Numbered from the stretch's first letter, positions 29,538 through 41,377 are shown. The stretch is 64,000 nt of DNA from Actinokineospora enzanensis DSM 44649 (GCF_000374445.1 NZ_KB894414.1:1-64000); one strand, 5' to 3'. Notes: generated by a model from the letters alone, not told the origin. Made by a program: numbers and translations.

Positions 29538-30685
29538 CGCGTGTACCGCCCGCCGCGCCGCCACGCCAGCGATCCCGATGCCGGGAAGGTCAGCATGCGG
29601 CAGAACGACGGCCAAGGCGCTGAGCTCACCGTCTCCTTGTACCAAACCGCGCGGCGACCGGTCAGGCACAGCCGCTTCGGGGTGTCGTCGGGGTGGGTGA
29701 ACTGCACGACGGCGTCGCCGCGGCCCAGGCTGACCGGGACGTGCAGGTAGCCGAACCGGAACGGCTTGGGCTCCTTGCCGCGCAGCTGCCGCTCGATCGA
29801 CACGGCCGCGTGCACGCCGGTGGGCATGCCGCCCTGGCAGGTGCCGTGCAGCAGGCCGAAAGCCTGCTGCACGGCGGCAGCGTCGCCGACCGCGTACACG
29901 TCGGGGTGCGAGACCGAGCGCAGCGCGGGGTCGGTGATGATCCGGCCGCGTTCGTCCACATCGAACCCGGCGGCGGCCGCCAGCGGCGACACCCGCACAC
30001 CGCTGGTCCACAACACCACGTCGACCGGCACTGTCGAGCCGTCGGCCAGCAGCAGCGAATCCGCCGCCACCTTGACGATCTCCACACCGGCACGCACCCG
30101 CACCCCGAGCCGGTCGAGCACGGCCTGAACGTGGTCCCGCGCCCGCGGGGCCAGCGTGGCCCCGGGCTCGTCCCGGCCCAGGAGCAGCACGTCCAGATCC
30201 GGGTACCGCTCGGCGATCTCGGCAGCGGCCTCGACCCCGGTCAGTCCCGTACCGCAGACGGCGACAGTGCCGCCCGCGCCCAGTCGGCGGGCCAGCGCCT
30301 CGGCGTCCTGGAGGCCGCCGAAGGTGTAGGCGTGCTCGTCGACGCCGGGCACCGTGGTGTCCGTGACGCCGCCCAGGGCGAACACGAGCGTGTCGTAGGT
30401 CAGCATCCGGTCGTCGTCGACGCGCACGGTCCGCGCGGCCGCGTCCACGGCCGTCACCCAGCCCGCGACGAACTCCACGCCGGTACCCGCCAGCAGCTCG
30501 GGCACCCGCAGGTCGGCCAGGTCCTGACCGGTCGCGGCCTGGTGCAGCCGCAGCCGTTCGGTGAACCGCTCGGTGGCGTTGACCAGGGTGATCCGCACGT
30601 CGTCCCGCCGCTTGGTGCGGCCAGCCAGGCTCACCGCCGCGGTCAGCCCCGCGTACCCGGCACCCAGGATCACGATCTCGCGCAT
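29534..30685 (-). CDS. NAD(P)/FAD-dependent oxidoreductase (NDH-2/AIF-like), SigJ-linked
   Basis: The 383-residue flavoprotein has FAD motif VILGAGYAGLTAAVSLA, NAD(P)H motif VAVCGTGLTGVEAAAE and C-terminal VYAVGDAAAVQ. It resembles type II NADH dehydrogenases and AIF-like reductases, but the electron acceptor is unknown. The ATG at 30685 follows GAGAGAGGCGAG. Its stop overlaps the sigJ start, so expression is coupled. As the usual ECF41 partner it is probably a target of that sigma factor, responding to an oxidative or electrophile signal (inference). Confidence 0.88.
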   Translation of the reverse strand: MREIVILGAGYAGLTAAVSLAGRTKRRDDVRITLVNATERFTERLRLHQAATGQDLADLRVPELLAGTGVEFVAGWVTAVDAAARTVRVDDDRMLTYDTLVFALGGVTDTTVPGVDEHAYTFGGLQDAEALARRLGAGGTVAVCGTGLTGVEAAAEIAERYPDLDVLLLGRDEPGATLAPRARDHVQAVLDRLGVRVRAGVEIVKVAADSLLLADGSTVPVDVVLWTSGVRVSPLAAAAGFDVDERGRIITDPALRSVSHPDVYAVGDAAAVQQAFGLLHGTCQGGMPTGVHAAVSIERQLRGKEPKPFRFGYLHVPVSLGRGDAVVQFTHPDDTPKRLCLTGRRAVWYKETVSSAPWPSFCRMLTFPASGSLAWRRGGRYTR

Positions 30686-30721
30686 CGGTCTCGCCTCTCT
30701 CTCGTCGAAGGACGAGCACAT

Positions 30722-30749
30722 GACGAGACCGCGCGCGGCGGACGTGACC
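30722..30749 (-). promoter_or_regulatory. Candidate ECF41 promoter upstream of the oxidoreductase-sigJ operon
   Basis: On the minus strand GGTCACG (30743-30749) and CGTC (30722-30725) are 17 bp apart, close to the ECF41 consensus TGTCACA-16/17-CGTC. They lie about 40-65 bp before the start codon, as expected for autoregulation. Confidence 0.45.
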
Positions 30750-30772
30750 TCAGGTGACCGGGACCACAGGCG

Positions 30773-31117
30773 TCAGCTGACCGGCTTGGACGTGGCGTCC
30801 CCGTTCTCCGGCTTCTTCTCGGCGCTGTCCGCGCCGTCCGGGTCCGGAGTGCCCTCGGCGGACCGGGCACCCTCGGCCGGTTCGTCGAAGCTGGCCGGGA
30901 GCCGCTTGAGGTGCTTGGTCATCGAGCGGATCAGGAACGCGACCGCGACGAAGAACAGGACCAGGATCAGGAAGCCCAGCGGCGAGGACTTGCCGAAGTC
31001 CTCGCCCTGGCCGCCCTTGTCCGCGGGCCCCGGCGGCGGCGGGGTGACCGAGGTGGGCTGGGCGGCCACCGGGTCCGCCGCCGTGTACGGCAGGACGACG
31101 GCGAACGCGGCACTCAC
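30773..31117 (-). CDS. Small membrane protein downstream of mca (Rv1083-like)
   Basis: The 114-residue protein has an exported N-terminus with an Ala/Pro-rich segment, one membrane helix (about residues 48-66; [18 protein letters not shown]) and a charged cytoplasmic tail (HLKRLPASF, then acidic/Pro-rich). Its GTG overlaps the mca stop by 4 bp (GTGA), so it is translated together with mca, as in M. tuberculosis (Rv1082/Rv1083). Role unknown; the fixed linkage suggests something related to mycothiol conjugate metabolism or membrane localisation of Mca. Confidence 0.82.
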   Translation of the reverse strand: MSAAFAVVLPYTAADPVAAQPTSVTPPPPGPADKGGQGEDFGKSSPLGFLILVLFFVAVAFLIRSMTKHLKRLPASFDEPAEGARSAEGTPDPDGADSAEKKPENGDATSKPVS

Positions 31118-31995
31118 AACGTCACCTTCTCGCTGATGCCGGAGAACAGGTCGTCCTCGGGCAGCGTGCTGTCGACCAGCGAGCGCACCAGCTCGTAGTC
31201 CTCGTACGGCCACACCGAGCGCTGGATGTCCAGCGGCACGGCGAACCAGCGGCTGTTCGGGTCGATCTGGGTGGCGTGCGCGAGCAGCGCGGCGTCCCGG
31301 GTCTCGAAGTGGTCCGCGCACTCGATCCTGGTGGTGATCCGGTGCGCGTTGTCGCCCCGGTCGGCGGGCCAGTTGGCCAGCCACTCCTCGTACGGCGACT
31401 CCAGCCCGGCGGCCAGCAGGGCCTCGTGCATGGCGACCAGCCGGGCCCGGGAGAAGCCGTGCATGTAGTACAGCTTCAGCGGGGTCCACGGCTCGCCCTC
31501 GGCCGGGTGCAGGTCGGGATCGCCCGCGGCATCGAACGCGGCCATCGAGACCTCGTGGCACCGGATGTGGTCGGGGTGCGGGTAGCCGCCGTTCTCGTCG
31601 TAGGTGAGCACGACGTGCGGCTTGAACTCGCGGATGGCCCTGACCAGCGGCGGGACCGACTCTTCCAGCGGCACCAGCGCGAAGCAGCCATCGGGCAGCG
31701 GCGGCTTCGGGTCGCCCTCGGGCAGCCCGGAGTCGACGAAGCCAAGCCAGCGGTGCGCGACCCCGAGGATCTCGGCCGCCTTGGCCATCTCCTGCCTGCG
31801 CACGGCCGGGATGTCGGCGACGACCTCGGGCCGGTCCATGGCCGGGTTGAGGATGTCGCCGCGTTCCCCACCGGTGCAGGTGACCACCATGACCTCGTGG
31901 CCTGCGGCCACGTACTTGGCCATCGTGGCCGCGCCCTTGCTCGACTCGTCGTCCGGGTGGGCGTGCACCGCCATCAACCGCAGCTTCTCGGACAT
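31114..31995 (-). CDS. mca: Mycothiol S-conjugate amidase
   Basis: The 293-residue zinc amidase cleaves mycothiol S-conjugates to a mercapturic acid and GlcN-Ins, detoxifying electrophiles and antibiotics. LmbE-family motifs are present: [12 protein letters not shown] (zinc ligands His and Asp), [12 protein letters not shown] (third zinc His), and the C-terminal YMHGFSR region that separates Mca from MshB. The ATG at 31995 follows GAGGAGG; upstream in-frame sequence is low complexity. This gene is a marker for a mycothiol-making actinobacterium. Confidence 0.96.
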   Translation of the reverse strand: MSEKLRLMAVHAHPDDESSKGAATMAKYVAAGHEVMVVTCTGGERGDILNPAMDRPEVVADIPAVRRQEMAKAAEILGVAHRWLGFVDSGLPEGDPKPPLPDGCFALVPLEESVPPLVRAIREFKPHVVLTYDENGGYPHPDHIRCHEVSMAAFDAAGDPDLHPAEGEPWTPLKLYYMHGFSRARLVAMHEALLAAGLESPYEEWLANWPADRGDNAHRITTRIECADHFETRDAALLAHATQIDPNSRWFAVPLDIQRSVWPYEDYELVRSLVDSTLPEDDLFSGISEKVTL

Positions 31996-32125
31996 GGTCC
32001 TCCTCGGCCCCCTCCTGGTCCTGGGTCCGCCCCCGGGGCGGATACTCGACCCCGGATAGCCAGAACGCACCGGGTCGGGCCCATTGTTCCCGCCGGTCGG
32101 ACAACCGCCGCCAGGAGGCCCCGCG

Positions 32126-32566
32126 ATGACCGTGCCCGGTCGCGAACTGCCGGAGGGCCGCTACGGCGCGCCCAAGGCCCGGCGGTCCCGCCGGACCGCG
32201 CTGGTGCTGACCGTCTGCGGGGTGCTGGCGGGCGGGTTCGTCGCCTACCTCGGGTACGTGAACCTGGGCTCCGCGCCGATCGAGGCCGAGCGGGCCGGGT
32301 TCAGCGGGGAGCCGGGCAACCGGATGCGGATGACCTTCGACGTGACCAGGCAGACCCCGGACCGGCCCGCCGTGTGCGTGGTGCGGGTGCGCGGCGCGGA
32401 CGGTCAGGAGAGCGGGCGCAAGGAGGTGTACGTGCCGCCGGGCGGCCGGTCGACGCGGCTGACGACGGTGGTGCGCGGCACGTCCGAACCGGTGACGGCG
32501 GACGTGTTCGGGTGCTCCTATCAGGTGCCGGTTTACCTGTCCACATCCCAGCCGCCAACGGGGTGA
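32126..32566 (+). CDS. DUF4307 membrane protein
   Basis: The 146-residue protein opens ELPEGRYG, has one membrane helix (about residues 24-45) and a beta-rich extracytoplasmic domain containing a single Cys near the C-terminus ([11 protein letters not shown]). The ATG at 32126 follows AGGAGG. It is the counterpart of Rv1081c, always between mca and greA in mycobacteria, and divergent from mca here. Function unknown. Confidence 0.85.
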   Translation: MTVPGRELPEGRYGAPKARRSRRTALVLTVCGVLAGGFVAYLGYVNLGSAPIEAERAGFSGEPGNRMRMTFDVTRQTPDRPAVCVVRVRGADGQESGRKEVYVPPGGRSTRLTTVVRGTSEPVTADVFGCSYQVPVYLSTSQPPTG

Positions 32567-32570
32567 ACTA

Positions 32571-32585
32571 CACTGTTGAACAGTG
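32571..32585. promoter_or_regulatory. Palindrome CACTGTT-G-AACAGTG upstream of greA
   Basis: A perfect 7-bp inverted repeat with a 1-nt centre begins 4 bp after the DUF4307 stop. It overlaps a TTGAAC -35-like element and is a candidate operator for greA. Confidence 0.4.
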
Positions 32586-32642
32586 CGAACCGGATATTTC
32601 CGGCGCTTTAGCACGCCTGTTCGTGGTACCCTCGTAGACCTG

Positions 32643-32669
32643 CACGGCCCCTAGGCGGGCCGTGTTTTT
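32643..32669 (+). terminator. Intrinsic terminator between DUF4307 and greA
   Basis: CACGGCCC and GGGCCGTG form an 8-bp stem with a 6-nt loop, directly followed by TTTTT. This is the clearest U-tract terminator in the window. It ends DUF4307 transcription, or could act in the greA leader if transcription starts upstream. Confidence 0.8.
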
Positions 32670-32744
32670 CCATTCCGGGTGCACTACGGCCCGGGACGCC
32701 GACCCGTAACCACGGGCCCGGAGTACGACGAGGAGTTGGTGACC

Positions 32745-33233
32745 GTGAGCGACACCCAGGTGACCTGGTTGACCCAGGAGGCCTACAACCGGCTCAAGCA
32801 CGAGCTCGACGAGCTGATTGAAAACCGCCCGGTCATCGCGCAGAAGATCAACACCAGCCGCGAGGAGGGTGACCTCAAGGAGAACGGTGGTTACCACGCG
32901 GCCCGCGAGGAGCAGGGCCAGCAGGAGGCGCGCATCCGCCACCTGCAGGAGCTGCTGCGCGGTGCCAAGGTCGGCGAGGCTCCCGCCAACGACGGCATCG
33001 CCGAGCCGGGCATGGTGCTGACCGTCAGGTACGAGGGCGACGACGACGAGGAGCGGTTCCTGCTGGCCACCCGCGAAGAGGGCGGCGAGGGTGAGCTGGA
33101 GGTCTACTCCCCCGAGTCGCCGCTTGGCCGCGCCCTGCTCGGTGCCAAGGAGGGCGAGACCCGCGAGTACGAGCTGCCCAACGGCAAGACGCAGAAGGTC
33201 ACCCTGCGCAAGGCGGTCCCCTACGGCGGCTGA
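32745..33233 (+). CDS. greA: Transcription elongation factor GreA
   Basis: The 162-residue factor stimulates transcript cleavage by backtracked RNA polymerase. The N-terminal coiled coil carries the acidic tip ([20 protein letters not shown]) that enters the secondary channel, and the C-terminal FKBP-like domain shows [18 protein letters not shown]. Length agrees with the mycobacterial protein. The GTG at 32745 was chosen because it is 9 nt from AGGAG and aligns with [12 protein letters not shown]; a GTG two codons earlier is too close to the ribosome site. Confidence 0.96.
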   Translation: MSDTQVTWLTQEAYNRLKHELDELIENRPVIAQKINTSREEGDLKENGGYHAAREEQGQQEARIRHLQELLRGAKVGEAPANDGIAEPGMVLTVRYEGDDDEERFLLATREEGGEGELEVYSPESPLGRALLGAKEGETREYELPNGKTQKVTLRKAVPYGG

Positions 33234-33254
33234 GACCTGATCTCGACGTGCGCG

Positions 33255-33294
33255 AAGGACCGGTCCCCGGGTGCCGCTGGGGGCCGGTCCTTTT
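33255..33294 (+). terminator. Terminator after greA
   Basis: AAGGACCGGTCCCC and GGGGCCGGTCCTT form a long stem followed by TTTTG. It is nearly symmetrical, so it may also stop the convergent gene. Confidence 0.8.
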
Positions 33295-33304
33295 GCTTCC
33301 GGTC

Positions 33305-35997
<2,693 letters not shown>

Positions 35998-36014
35998 GCA
36001 CTACCCGAACGCCC

Positions 36015-36053
36015 GTGTGGCCCCCGTCGGTTTTCTCCCGGCGGGGGCCACAC
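36015..36053 (+). terminator. Terminator after hppD
   Basis: GTGTGGCCCCCG and CGGGGGCCACAC form a 12-bp stem around a T-rich loop, starting 17 bp after the stop. Confidence 0.8.
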
Positions 36054-36130
36054 TCAGCTACTCCTCAGGTACGCGCCGGACCGGGCGGGTACGCTCGGCA
36101 GAGGGCGTATCCATCAGGGGAGAAACTTTC

Positions 36131-36385
36131 ATGGCCGGCACACGGAAGAAGCAGGCGATGCCGCTCGCCGGTGCCCTGGCCGCGGCGCTCGTGCTCGCCG
36201 GTACGGCGGTCTTCACCGTGAGCAACGCGGGCTGCGCGAGCGCGGGCGAGTACGTCCAGCACGACGGTCAGGTGGAGCTGGTCGGCGGGTGCGTCGACCC
36301 GGCCGACCTGCCGCCCGCCCCCGGCACCCAGCCCGCGGGCACGCCCGGCCGCGCGGTGGACCGGTTCCACCAGATCAGCCCGTAG
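36131..36385 (+). CDS. Small secreted or membrane-anchored protein
   Basis: The 84-residue precursor has a Lys/Arg start (MAGTRKKQ), a hydrophobic segment (about residues 9-30) and a short exported part with two Cys (NAGCASAG and VGGCVDP) that could pair. Neither Cys fits a standard lipobox well. The ATG at 36131 follows GGGGAG. The tail is Pro-rich. The family is not recognised; it lies between hppD and metB and appears to be its own unit. Confidence 0.6.
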   Translation: MAGTRKKQAMPLAGALAAALVLAGTAVFTVSNAGCASAGEYVQHDGQVELVGGCVDPADLPPAPGTQPAGTPGRAVDRFHQISP

Positions 36386-36428
36386 GCGTCCCCGGCGGCC
36401 CCGGCCCCGCGGACCGTGCCTTCTCAGC

Positions 36429-37586
36429 TCAGCCCAGTGCGGTGAGCAGGTCGTCGACCAGGTCGGTGGCGTCCTCGATGCCCACCGACAGCCGCAGGAC
36501 GTCGCCGGAGACCTGCAGCGGCGAACCGGTGGTGCTGGCGTGGGTCATCTTCCCCGGGTGCTCGATCAGCGACTCGATGCCGCCGAGCGACTCGCCCAGG
36601 ATGAACAGCTTGGTGCGGCTCGCGATGGCCAGCGCCTCAGCCTCGCCGCCCGCCACGCTGAACGACACCATGCCGCCGAACCGGCGCATCTGCTTGGCCG
36701 CGGTCTCGTGGCCGGGGTGCTCGGCCAGGCCCGGGTAGTAGACCTTGGTGACCTTGGGGTGCCCGACCAGCGCCTCGACCACCCGCTCGGCGTTGTCGCT
36801 GTGCCGCTCCATGCGCAGCGCCAGCGTCTTCGCGCCGCGCAGCACCAGCCACGAGTCGAACGGGCCGGGCACACCGCCGACCGCGTTGCGCAGGAAGAAG
36901 AACTGCTCGCGAAGGTCGTCGTCCGAGGTGACCAGGGCGCCGCCGACGACGTCCGAGTGGCCGCCGAGGTACTTGGTGGTGGAGTGCAGCACCACGTCGG
37001 CGCCGAGGCCGAGCGGGGACTGCAGGTACGGGGTGGCGAAGGTGTTGTCGATGACCAGCTTCACGCCGGACTCGGCGGCCACCCCGGCCAGCGCGGCGAT
37101 GTCGATGATGCCCAGCAGCGGGTTGCTCGGCGTCTCCGCCCAGATGACCTTGGTGTTCGGCCGGATCGCGGCCCGGGTGGCGGTCGGGTCGGCCAGGTCG
37201 ACCGCGGTGTGCTCGACGCCCCACAGCTTGAGGACCTTGTCCAGCAGCCGGAACGTGCCACCGTAGGCGTCGCCGCCGAGGATGACGTGGTCGCCGGGGC
37301 GGGTGAGGGCGCGCAGCGCGGTGTCCGCGGCGGCCATGCCGGAGCCGAAGGCGAGCGCGTGCTTGGCGCCCTCCAGCGCGGCGAGCGCCTCCTCCAGCGC
37401 GGTGCGGGTGGGGTTGGCCGTTCTGGAGTACTCGTAGCCGCCCTCGCGCAGCCCGCCGACGCCGTCCTGGGCGAAGGTGGAGGTGGCGTAGATCGGCACG
37501 ATCACCGACCCGGTGCGCGGGTCCGGCGCCTGACCTGCGTGGATCGCCCGGGTCTCGAAGCCCCAGCGGGAGGTGTCCTCAGCCAT
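36429..37586 (-). CDS. metB: Cystathionine gamma-synthase (or gamma-lyase-like)
   Basis: The 385-residue PLP enzyme belongs to the Cys/Met metabolism family. Markers are YEYSRTANPTRTALEEALA, the region LAFGSGMAA, and HSTTKYLGGHSDVVGG with the PLP lysine. It joins O-succinyl- (or O-acetyl-) homoserine and cysteine to cystathionine, or cleaves cystathionine. With cbs 2.2 kb away it supports transsulfuration in both directions, as in M. tuberculosis (Rv1079 with Rv1077). It is the first gene of no clear operon; the start MAEDTSRWGFETRAIHAGQ is typical. Confidence 0.92.
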   Translation of the reverse strand: MAEDTSRWGFETRAIHAGQAPDPRTGSVIVPIYATSTFAQDGVGGLREGGYEYSRTANPTRTALEEALAALEGAKHALAFGSGMAAADTALRALTRPGDHVILGGDAYGGTFRLLDKVLKLWGVEHTAVDLADPTATRAAIRPNTKVIWAETPSNPLLGIIDIAALAGVAAESGVKLVIDNTFATPYLQSPLGLGADVVLHSTTKYLGGHSDVVGGALVTSDDDLREQFFFLRNAVGGVPGPFDSWLVLRGAKTLALRMERHSDNAERVVEALVGHPKVTKVYYPGLAEHPGHETAAKQMRRFGGMVSFSVAGGEAEALAIASRTKLFILGESLGGIESLIEHPGKMTHASTTGSPLQVSGDVLRLSVGIEDATDLVDDLLTALG

Positions 37587-37679
37587 GCCCCCAGGCTACG
37601 GCCGGCGACCGACTCGACCAGCATGTGGGAGTCATCCCACGATGAGGAATAACCGGCCGCCGACCTGGGCGCGGGTGGC

Positions 37680-38339
37680 TCAGTAGGGCTGCGGGTAGGC
37701 GGCGTGCCTGGCCCGGAACCACCGGAAAGTGGTGGGCAGCGCGCAGAACACGATCGTCAGCGGGGCCACGACCAGCCCGACCGCGAGCAGCGAGGCCCAG
37801 GCGACCTTGAACTTGAACAGCGCCTCCAGGAAGGTGCCGAGGTCCATGCTCACGCCGCGGAAGGAGTACATCTCGGAGATCATCGGCTCCAGCACGATCG
37901 ACAGCGCGCCGAGGGCGGCGGCGATCAGTGCGAGCACCGCGCCCGCGGTCTGCCTGGCGAAGATCAGGATGGCGCCGAGCAGTGCCAGGGCCGCGAGCGC
38001 GAACCGTCCATAGAGGATCGCGGCGGCACCGCCGGGCAGGTTGCCGAGATCGAACGGCACGTCGCTGAGGAACGCCACACCCGCGCCGCCGAGGCACACC
38101 GCCACCGCGAGCGACAGGATGCCCGCAATGATCGCCGTCGCCGAGGACGCGGACGGCTGCGGGTAGCCGCCACCCTGGGCCGGGTAGCCGTATTGCTGTT
38201 GCTGCGGGTATGGCTGCGCGTACGGCTGGCCCGGCGCGGCGAACCCGGGCGGCGGGGTCTGCGGCGGCGCGTAGCCCGGGTAGCCCTGGGGCTGCTGTTG
38301 CCCCGGGTAGCCACCGGGACCCTGCTGCGGATAGCTCAT
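37680..38339 (-). CDS. Proline/glutamine-rich membrane protein (paralogue 1)
   Basis: The 219-residue protein has a cytoplasmic N-terminal third made of QQPQGYPGY-like Pro/Gln/Gly/Tyr repeats, then about four hydrophobic helices and a short tail. It resembles the next upstream gene in layout, so the two look like a tandem duplication. In M. tuberculosis the same position holds Rv1078 (pra, proline-rich antigen). The ATG at 38339 follows GAGGGGGAAG. Such low-complexity N-termini often scaffold cell-envelope machinery, but no function is known here. Confidence 0.75.
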   Translation of the reverse strand: MSYPQQGPGGYPGQQQPQGYPGYAPPQTPPPGFAAPGQPYAQPYPQQQQYGYPAQGGGYPQPSASSATAIIAGILSLAVAVCLGGAGVAFLSDVPFDLGNLPGGAAAILYGRFALAALALLGAILIFARQTAGAVLALIAAALGALSIVLEPMISEMYSFRGVSMDLGTFLEALFKFKVAWASLLAVGLVVAPLTIVFCALPTTFRWFRARHAAYPQPY

Positions 38340-38415
38340 GTCTTCCCCCTCACCTGGCATTCGCGCACAGTCTGTCAGCCCGGTGCTCGGGTTGTCTGTG
38401 ATACCGAAGACGCGA

Positions 38416-38443
38416 ACGGGCCCCGGCGGTTGCCGGGGCCCGT
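38416..38443 (-). terminator. Terminator between the two proline-rich membrane genes
   Basis: ACGGGCCCCGGC and GCCGGGGCCCGT form a perfect 12-bp stem with loop GGTT. It lies between the stop of the upstream paralogue (38466) and the start of the next gene. Confidence 0.75.
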
Positions 38444-38465
38444 GCGATTCCTCAGCCGGTGGTCG

Positions 38466-39686
38466 TCACCACTGCGGCGGCTGCTGACCGGGCGGCTGCT
38501 GGCCGTACCCGCCCTGCGGCGGCTGGCCGTAGCCCTGGCCCGGCTGCGGCGGCTGGCCGAACCCGGGCGGCGGGGTCTGCGGCGGCTGGCTGTACCCACC
38601 GGGCTGCTGCCCGTAGCCCTGCGGCGGCTGACCGGGCTGGCCCGGCTGGGGCTGGCCGTAGCCCGGCTGCGGCTGACCGAAACCCTGCTGGGGCTGGCCG
38701 AACCCGCCCGGCTGCTGCGGACCGCCGAACCCGCCCTGACCGCCGACCGAGCCGAGCGGCTGGCTGGCGACCAGGAACTGCTTGGTCTGCGGGAAGAAGA
38801 ACATGGCCCCGGCGGCCCCGATGATCAGGCCGAACAGCAGGATCGTAACGACCCGTCCGGCGAAGATGTAGCTGGCGCCGAGCAGGATCGAGACCAGGAA
38901 CAGGAGCGCGCCACCGCCGAGCACCAGCAGGTGCGCGTAGGTGGTCTTGCGCAGGTAGAGGAACACCGCGCCGGTCCCGGCGGCCGCGCCGCCCGCGATG
39001 ATCAGCAGCGAGTAGAACACCGCGAGGCCGGTACCCGAGCTGCAGCCCGGGATGTCGCCGCAGTAGCTGGAGTAGGACAGGAAGTCCGACAGCGACGTGA
39101 TGCCCATGATCAGCGTGATCAGCCCGAGCAGGGCGACCGCGCCCTGGATGATCAGGGCGATCATGCCGGTGTTGTTGCCCTGGCCGCCGAAGTTCGGGCC
39201 CGCGCCGAGACCGCCCTGCTGGGCGAAGCCGCCCTGCGGCGGGTAGCCGGGGGGCTGCTGGCCGTAGCCGGGCTGGCTGTACCCGCCCTGCGGCGGCTGC
39301 CCGAACTGCTGCGGCGGCTGCTGTCCGTAGGGCTGGCCGTAGCCGGGCTGGGACGCGTCGGCCGCGCTCGGCGGCGGCGCGTACGGCGGGGACTGCGGCA
39401 CCGAGCCGGGCGGCACCATCTGAGTGGCGTCCCCGGCGGGGGGCTGTTGGCCGGGGCGCACGACCTGGGTGCGGTCCTCGCCCTCCTGGCCGGGGGGCTG
39501 CTGACCAGGGCGGATCGCCTGGGTGCGCTCGACCCCGTCCGCGCCCGCGTTGTCACCCGACGGCGGGGTGAACGGCGGCGGCGGGGGGAACCCGCCGGGC
39601 TGCTGGCCCTGGTCCGGACCTGGTTGGCCGGACCACTGGGGCTGACCGCCCTGCCAGGGCTGGTTCGGCGGCTGGGGAGCGCTCAT
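38466..39686 (-). CDS. Proline/glutamine-rich membrane protein (paralogue 2, Pra-like)
   Basis: The 406-residue protein has a long N-terminal Pro/Gln/Gly/Tyr-rich region (about 1-165), four hydrophobic helices in the middle (about 175-295), and a second Pro/Gln/Gly-rich tail of about 100 residues. Repeats such as [17 protein letters not shown] occur on both sides. Two Cys lie in a loop ([10 protein letters not shown]). It shares the architecture of the shorter downstream neighbour. The repeat DNA is GCCGTAGCC/CCGGGCTG-rich, so length variation between strains is likely. Function unknown; likely orthologous in position to mycobacterial Pra. Confidence 0.78.
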   Translation of the reverse strand: MSAPQPPNQPWQGGQPQWSGQPGPDQGQQPGGFPPPPPFTPPSGDNAGADGVERTQAIRPGQQPPGQEGEDRTQVVRPGQQPPAGDATQMVPPGSVPQSPPYAPPPSAADASQPGYGQPYGQQPPQQFGQPPQGGYSQPGYGQQPPGYPPQGGFAQQGGLGAGPNFGGQGNNTGMIALIIQGAVALLGLITLIMGITSLSDFLSYSSYCGDIPGCSSGTGLAVFYSLLIIAGGAAAGTGAVFLYLRKTTYAHLLVLGGGALLFLVSILLGASYIFAGRVVTILLFGLIIGAAGAMFFFPQTKQFLVASQPLGSVGGQGGFGGPQQPGGFGQPQQGFGQPQPGYGQPQPGQPGQPPQGYGQQPGGYSQPPQTPPPGFGQPPQPGQGYGQPPQGGYGQQPPGQQPPQW

Positions 39687-39816
39687 CGGGTTTACCCACC
39701 CCTTATGGCCGGGACGTGTCCCGGCTATCGACTCACGTCGCGGACAACACTGAGGGTAACGCTATCGGATGCGCCGTCCGGGTGTACTGATCGGCACGGA
39801 CGATGACCGGGGACGG

Positions 39817-41196
39817 CTAGCGGCCCGCGAGGAAGCCCAGCAGGTCCTGCCTGGTCACCACGCCCGCGGGCTTGCCGTCCACCAGGACCAGGGCGCCGTC
39901 GGCGTTGGTCAGCGCGCCCATCGCGGCGGCCACCTGCTCGCCCGCGCCGATGGTGGGCAACGGTCCGGACATGTGCCGGTCGAGCCGGTCGGCCAGCGCG
40001 GCCTTGCCGGTGAACAGGGCGTCGAGCAGGTCGCGCTCGTTGACCGCGCCGACCACCTCGGCGGCCATCACCGGCGGCTCGGCGTTGACCACCGGCATCT
40101 GGCTGACGCCGAACTCGCGCAGGATGGCGACCGCGTCGGCGACGGTCTCGGTCGGGTGCGCGTGCACGAAGTCCGGGATCACCGTGCCCGAGGCGCTCTT
40201 GCGGCGCAGCACGTCACCCACGGTGGCGCCGGAGTGCTCGGGCGGCAGGAAACCGTACTGGGCCATCCAGGAGTCGTTGAAGACCTTGGACAGGTAGCCG
40301 CGGCCGCCGTCGGGCAGCAGCACGACCACCACGTCGTCCGGGCCGAGCCGCTCGGCCAAGCGCAGCGCGGCGGCGGCCGCCATCCCGCAGGAGCCGCCGA
40401 CCAGCAGGCCCTCCTCGCGGGCCAGCCTGCGGGTGACGTCGAACGAGTCGGCGTCGCTGACCGCGATGATCTCGTCGGCGATGTCCCGGTCGTAGGTGTC
40501 CGGCCAGAAGTCCTCGCCGACGCCCTCCACCAGGTAGGGGCGGCCGGTGCCGCCGGAGTAGACGGAGCCCTCCGGGTCGGCGCCCACGATCCGGACCCGG
40601 CCGCCGGAGACCTCCTTGAGGTAGCGGCCGGTGCCGGAGATGGTGCCGCCGGTGCCGACGCCCGCGACGAAGTGCGTGATCCGGCCCTCGGTCTGCTTCC
40701 ACAGCTCGGGGCCGGTGGAGTGGTAGTGGCTCTCCGGGTTCTGCGGGTTGGCGTACTGGTTGGGCTTCCAGGCGCCGTCGATCTCCCGGACCAGCCGGTC
40801 GGACACGTTGTAGTAGGAGTCGGGGTGCTCCGGGGCGACCGCGGTCGGGCAGACCACGACCTCGGCGCCGTAGGCCTTGAGCACGTTGCGCTTGTCCTCG
40901 CTGACCTTGTCCGGGCAGACGAACACGCACTTGTAGCCCCGGCGCTGGGCGACCATGGCCAGGCCGACGCCGGTGTTGCCGGAGGTGGGCTCGACGATGG
41001 TGCCGCCGGGCCGCAGCTCGCCGGAGCGCTCGGCCGCCTCGATCATGCGCACCGCGATCCGGTCCTTCACGCTGCCGCCCGGGTTGAAGTACTCGACCTT
41101 GGCCAGCACCGTCGGCGCCAGGCCAGCGGCCAGCGAGTTCAGCTTGACCAGCGGCGTGTCGCCGACGAGATCGAAGACGTGCTCGACGTACTCCAC
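39817..41196 (-). CDS. cbs: Cystathionine beta-synthase
   Basis: The 459-residue PLP enzyme condenses serine and homocysteine to cystathionine. The catalytic domain shows KVEYFNPGGSVKDR (PLP Lys) and EPTSGNTGVGLA, with GVGTGGTISGTGRYL for phosphate binding. The C-terminal 120 residues hold two CBS domains (AHPTETVADAVAILREFGVS; then MSGPLPTIGAGEQVAAAM) that regulate activity. The GTG at 41196 was chosen because GAAGGAG lies 5-6 nt upstream; an ATG 24 bases earlier has no good ribosome site. It matches Rv1077 in location. Confidence 0.94.
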   Translation of the reverse strand: MEYVEHVFDLVGDTPLVKLNSLAAGLAPTVLAKVEYFNPGGSVKDRIAVRMIEAAERSGELRPGGTIVEPTSGNTGVGLAMVAQRRGYKCVFVCPDKVSEDKRNVLKAYGAEVVVCPTAVAPEHPDSYYNVSDRLVREIDGAWKPNQYANPQNPESHYHSTGPELWKQTEGRITHFVAGVGTGGTISGTGRYLKEVSGGRVRIVGADPEGSVYSGGTGRPYLVEGVGEDFWPDTYDRDIADEIIAVSDADSFDVTRRLAREEGLLVGGSCGMAAAAALRLAERLGPDDVVVVLLPDGGRGYLSKVFNDSWMAQYGFLPPEHSGATVGDVLRRKSASGTVIPDFVHAHPTETVADAVAILREFGVSQMPVVNAEPPVMAAEVVGAVNERDLLDALFTGKAALADRLDRHMSGPLPTIGAGEQVAAAMGALTNADGALVLVDGKPAGVVTRQDLLGFLAGR

Positions 41197-41377
41197 CGGG
41201 GCTCCTTCAGGCTCTGACATCCGGACCGGCGTCCTGGACCGCGCCGAAAGCCTATCCCGGCCGGTATCGGCACCAGGTTTGTCGCGCTCTTTGGTAAGGA
41301 GTTGACGGCAGCGGGCGATAGCACAAAGACACGGTGAGTGAACCCGTGGACGCCCGATCCGGTGAGGGGGTCTGACG

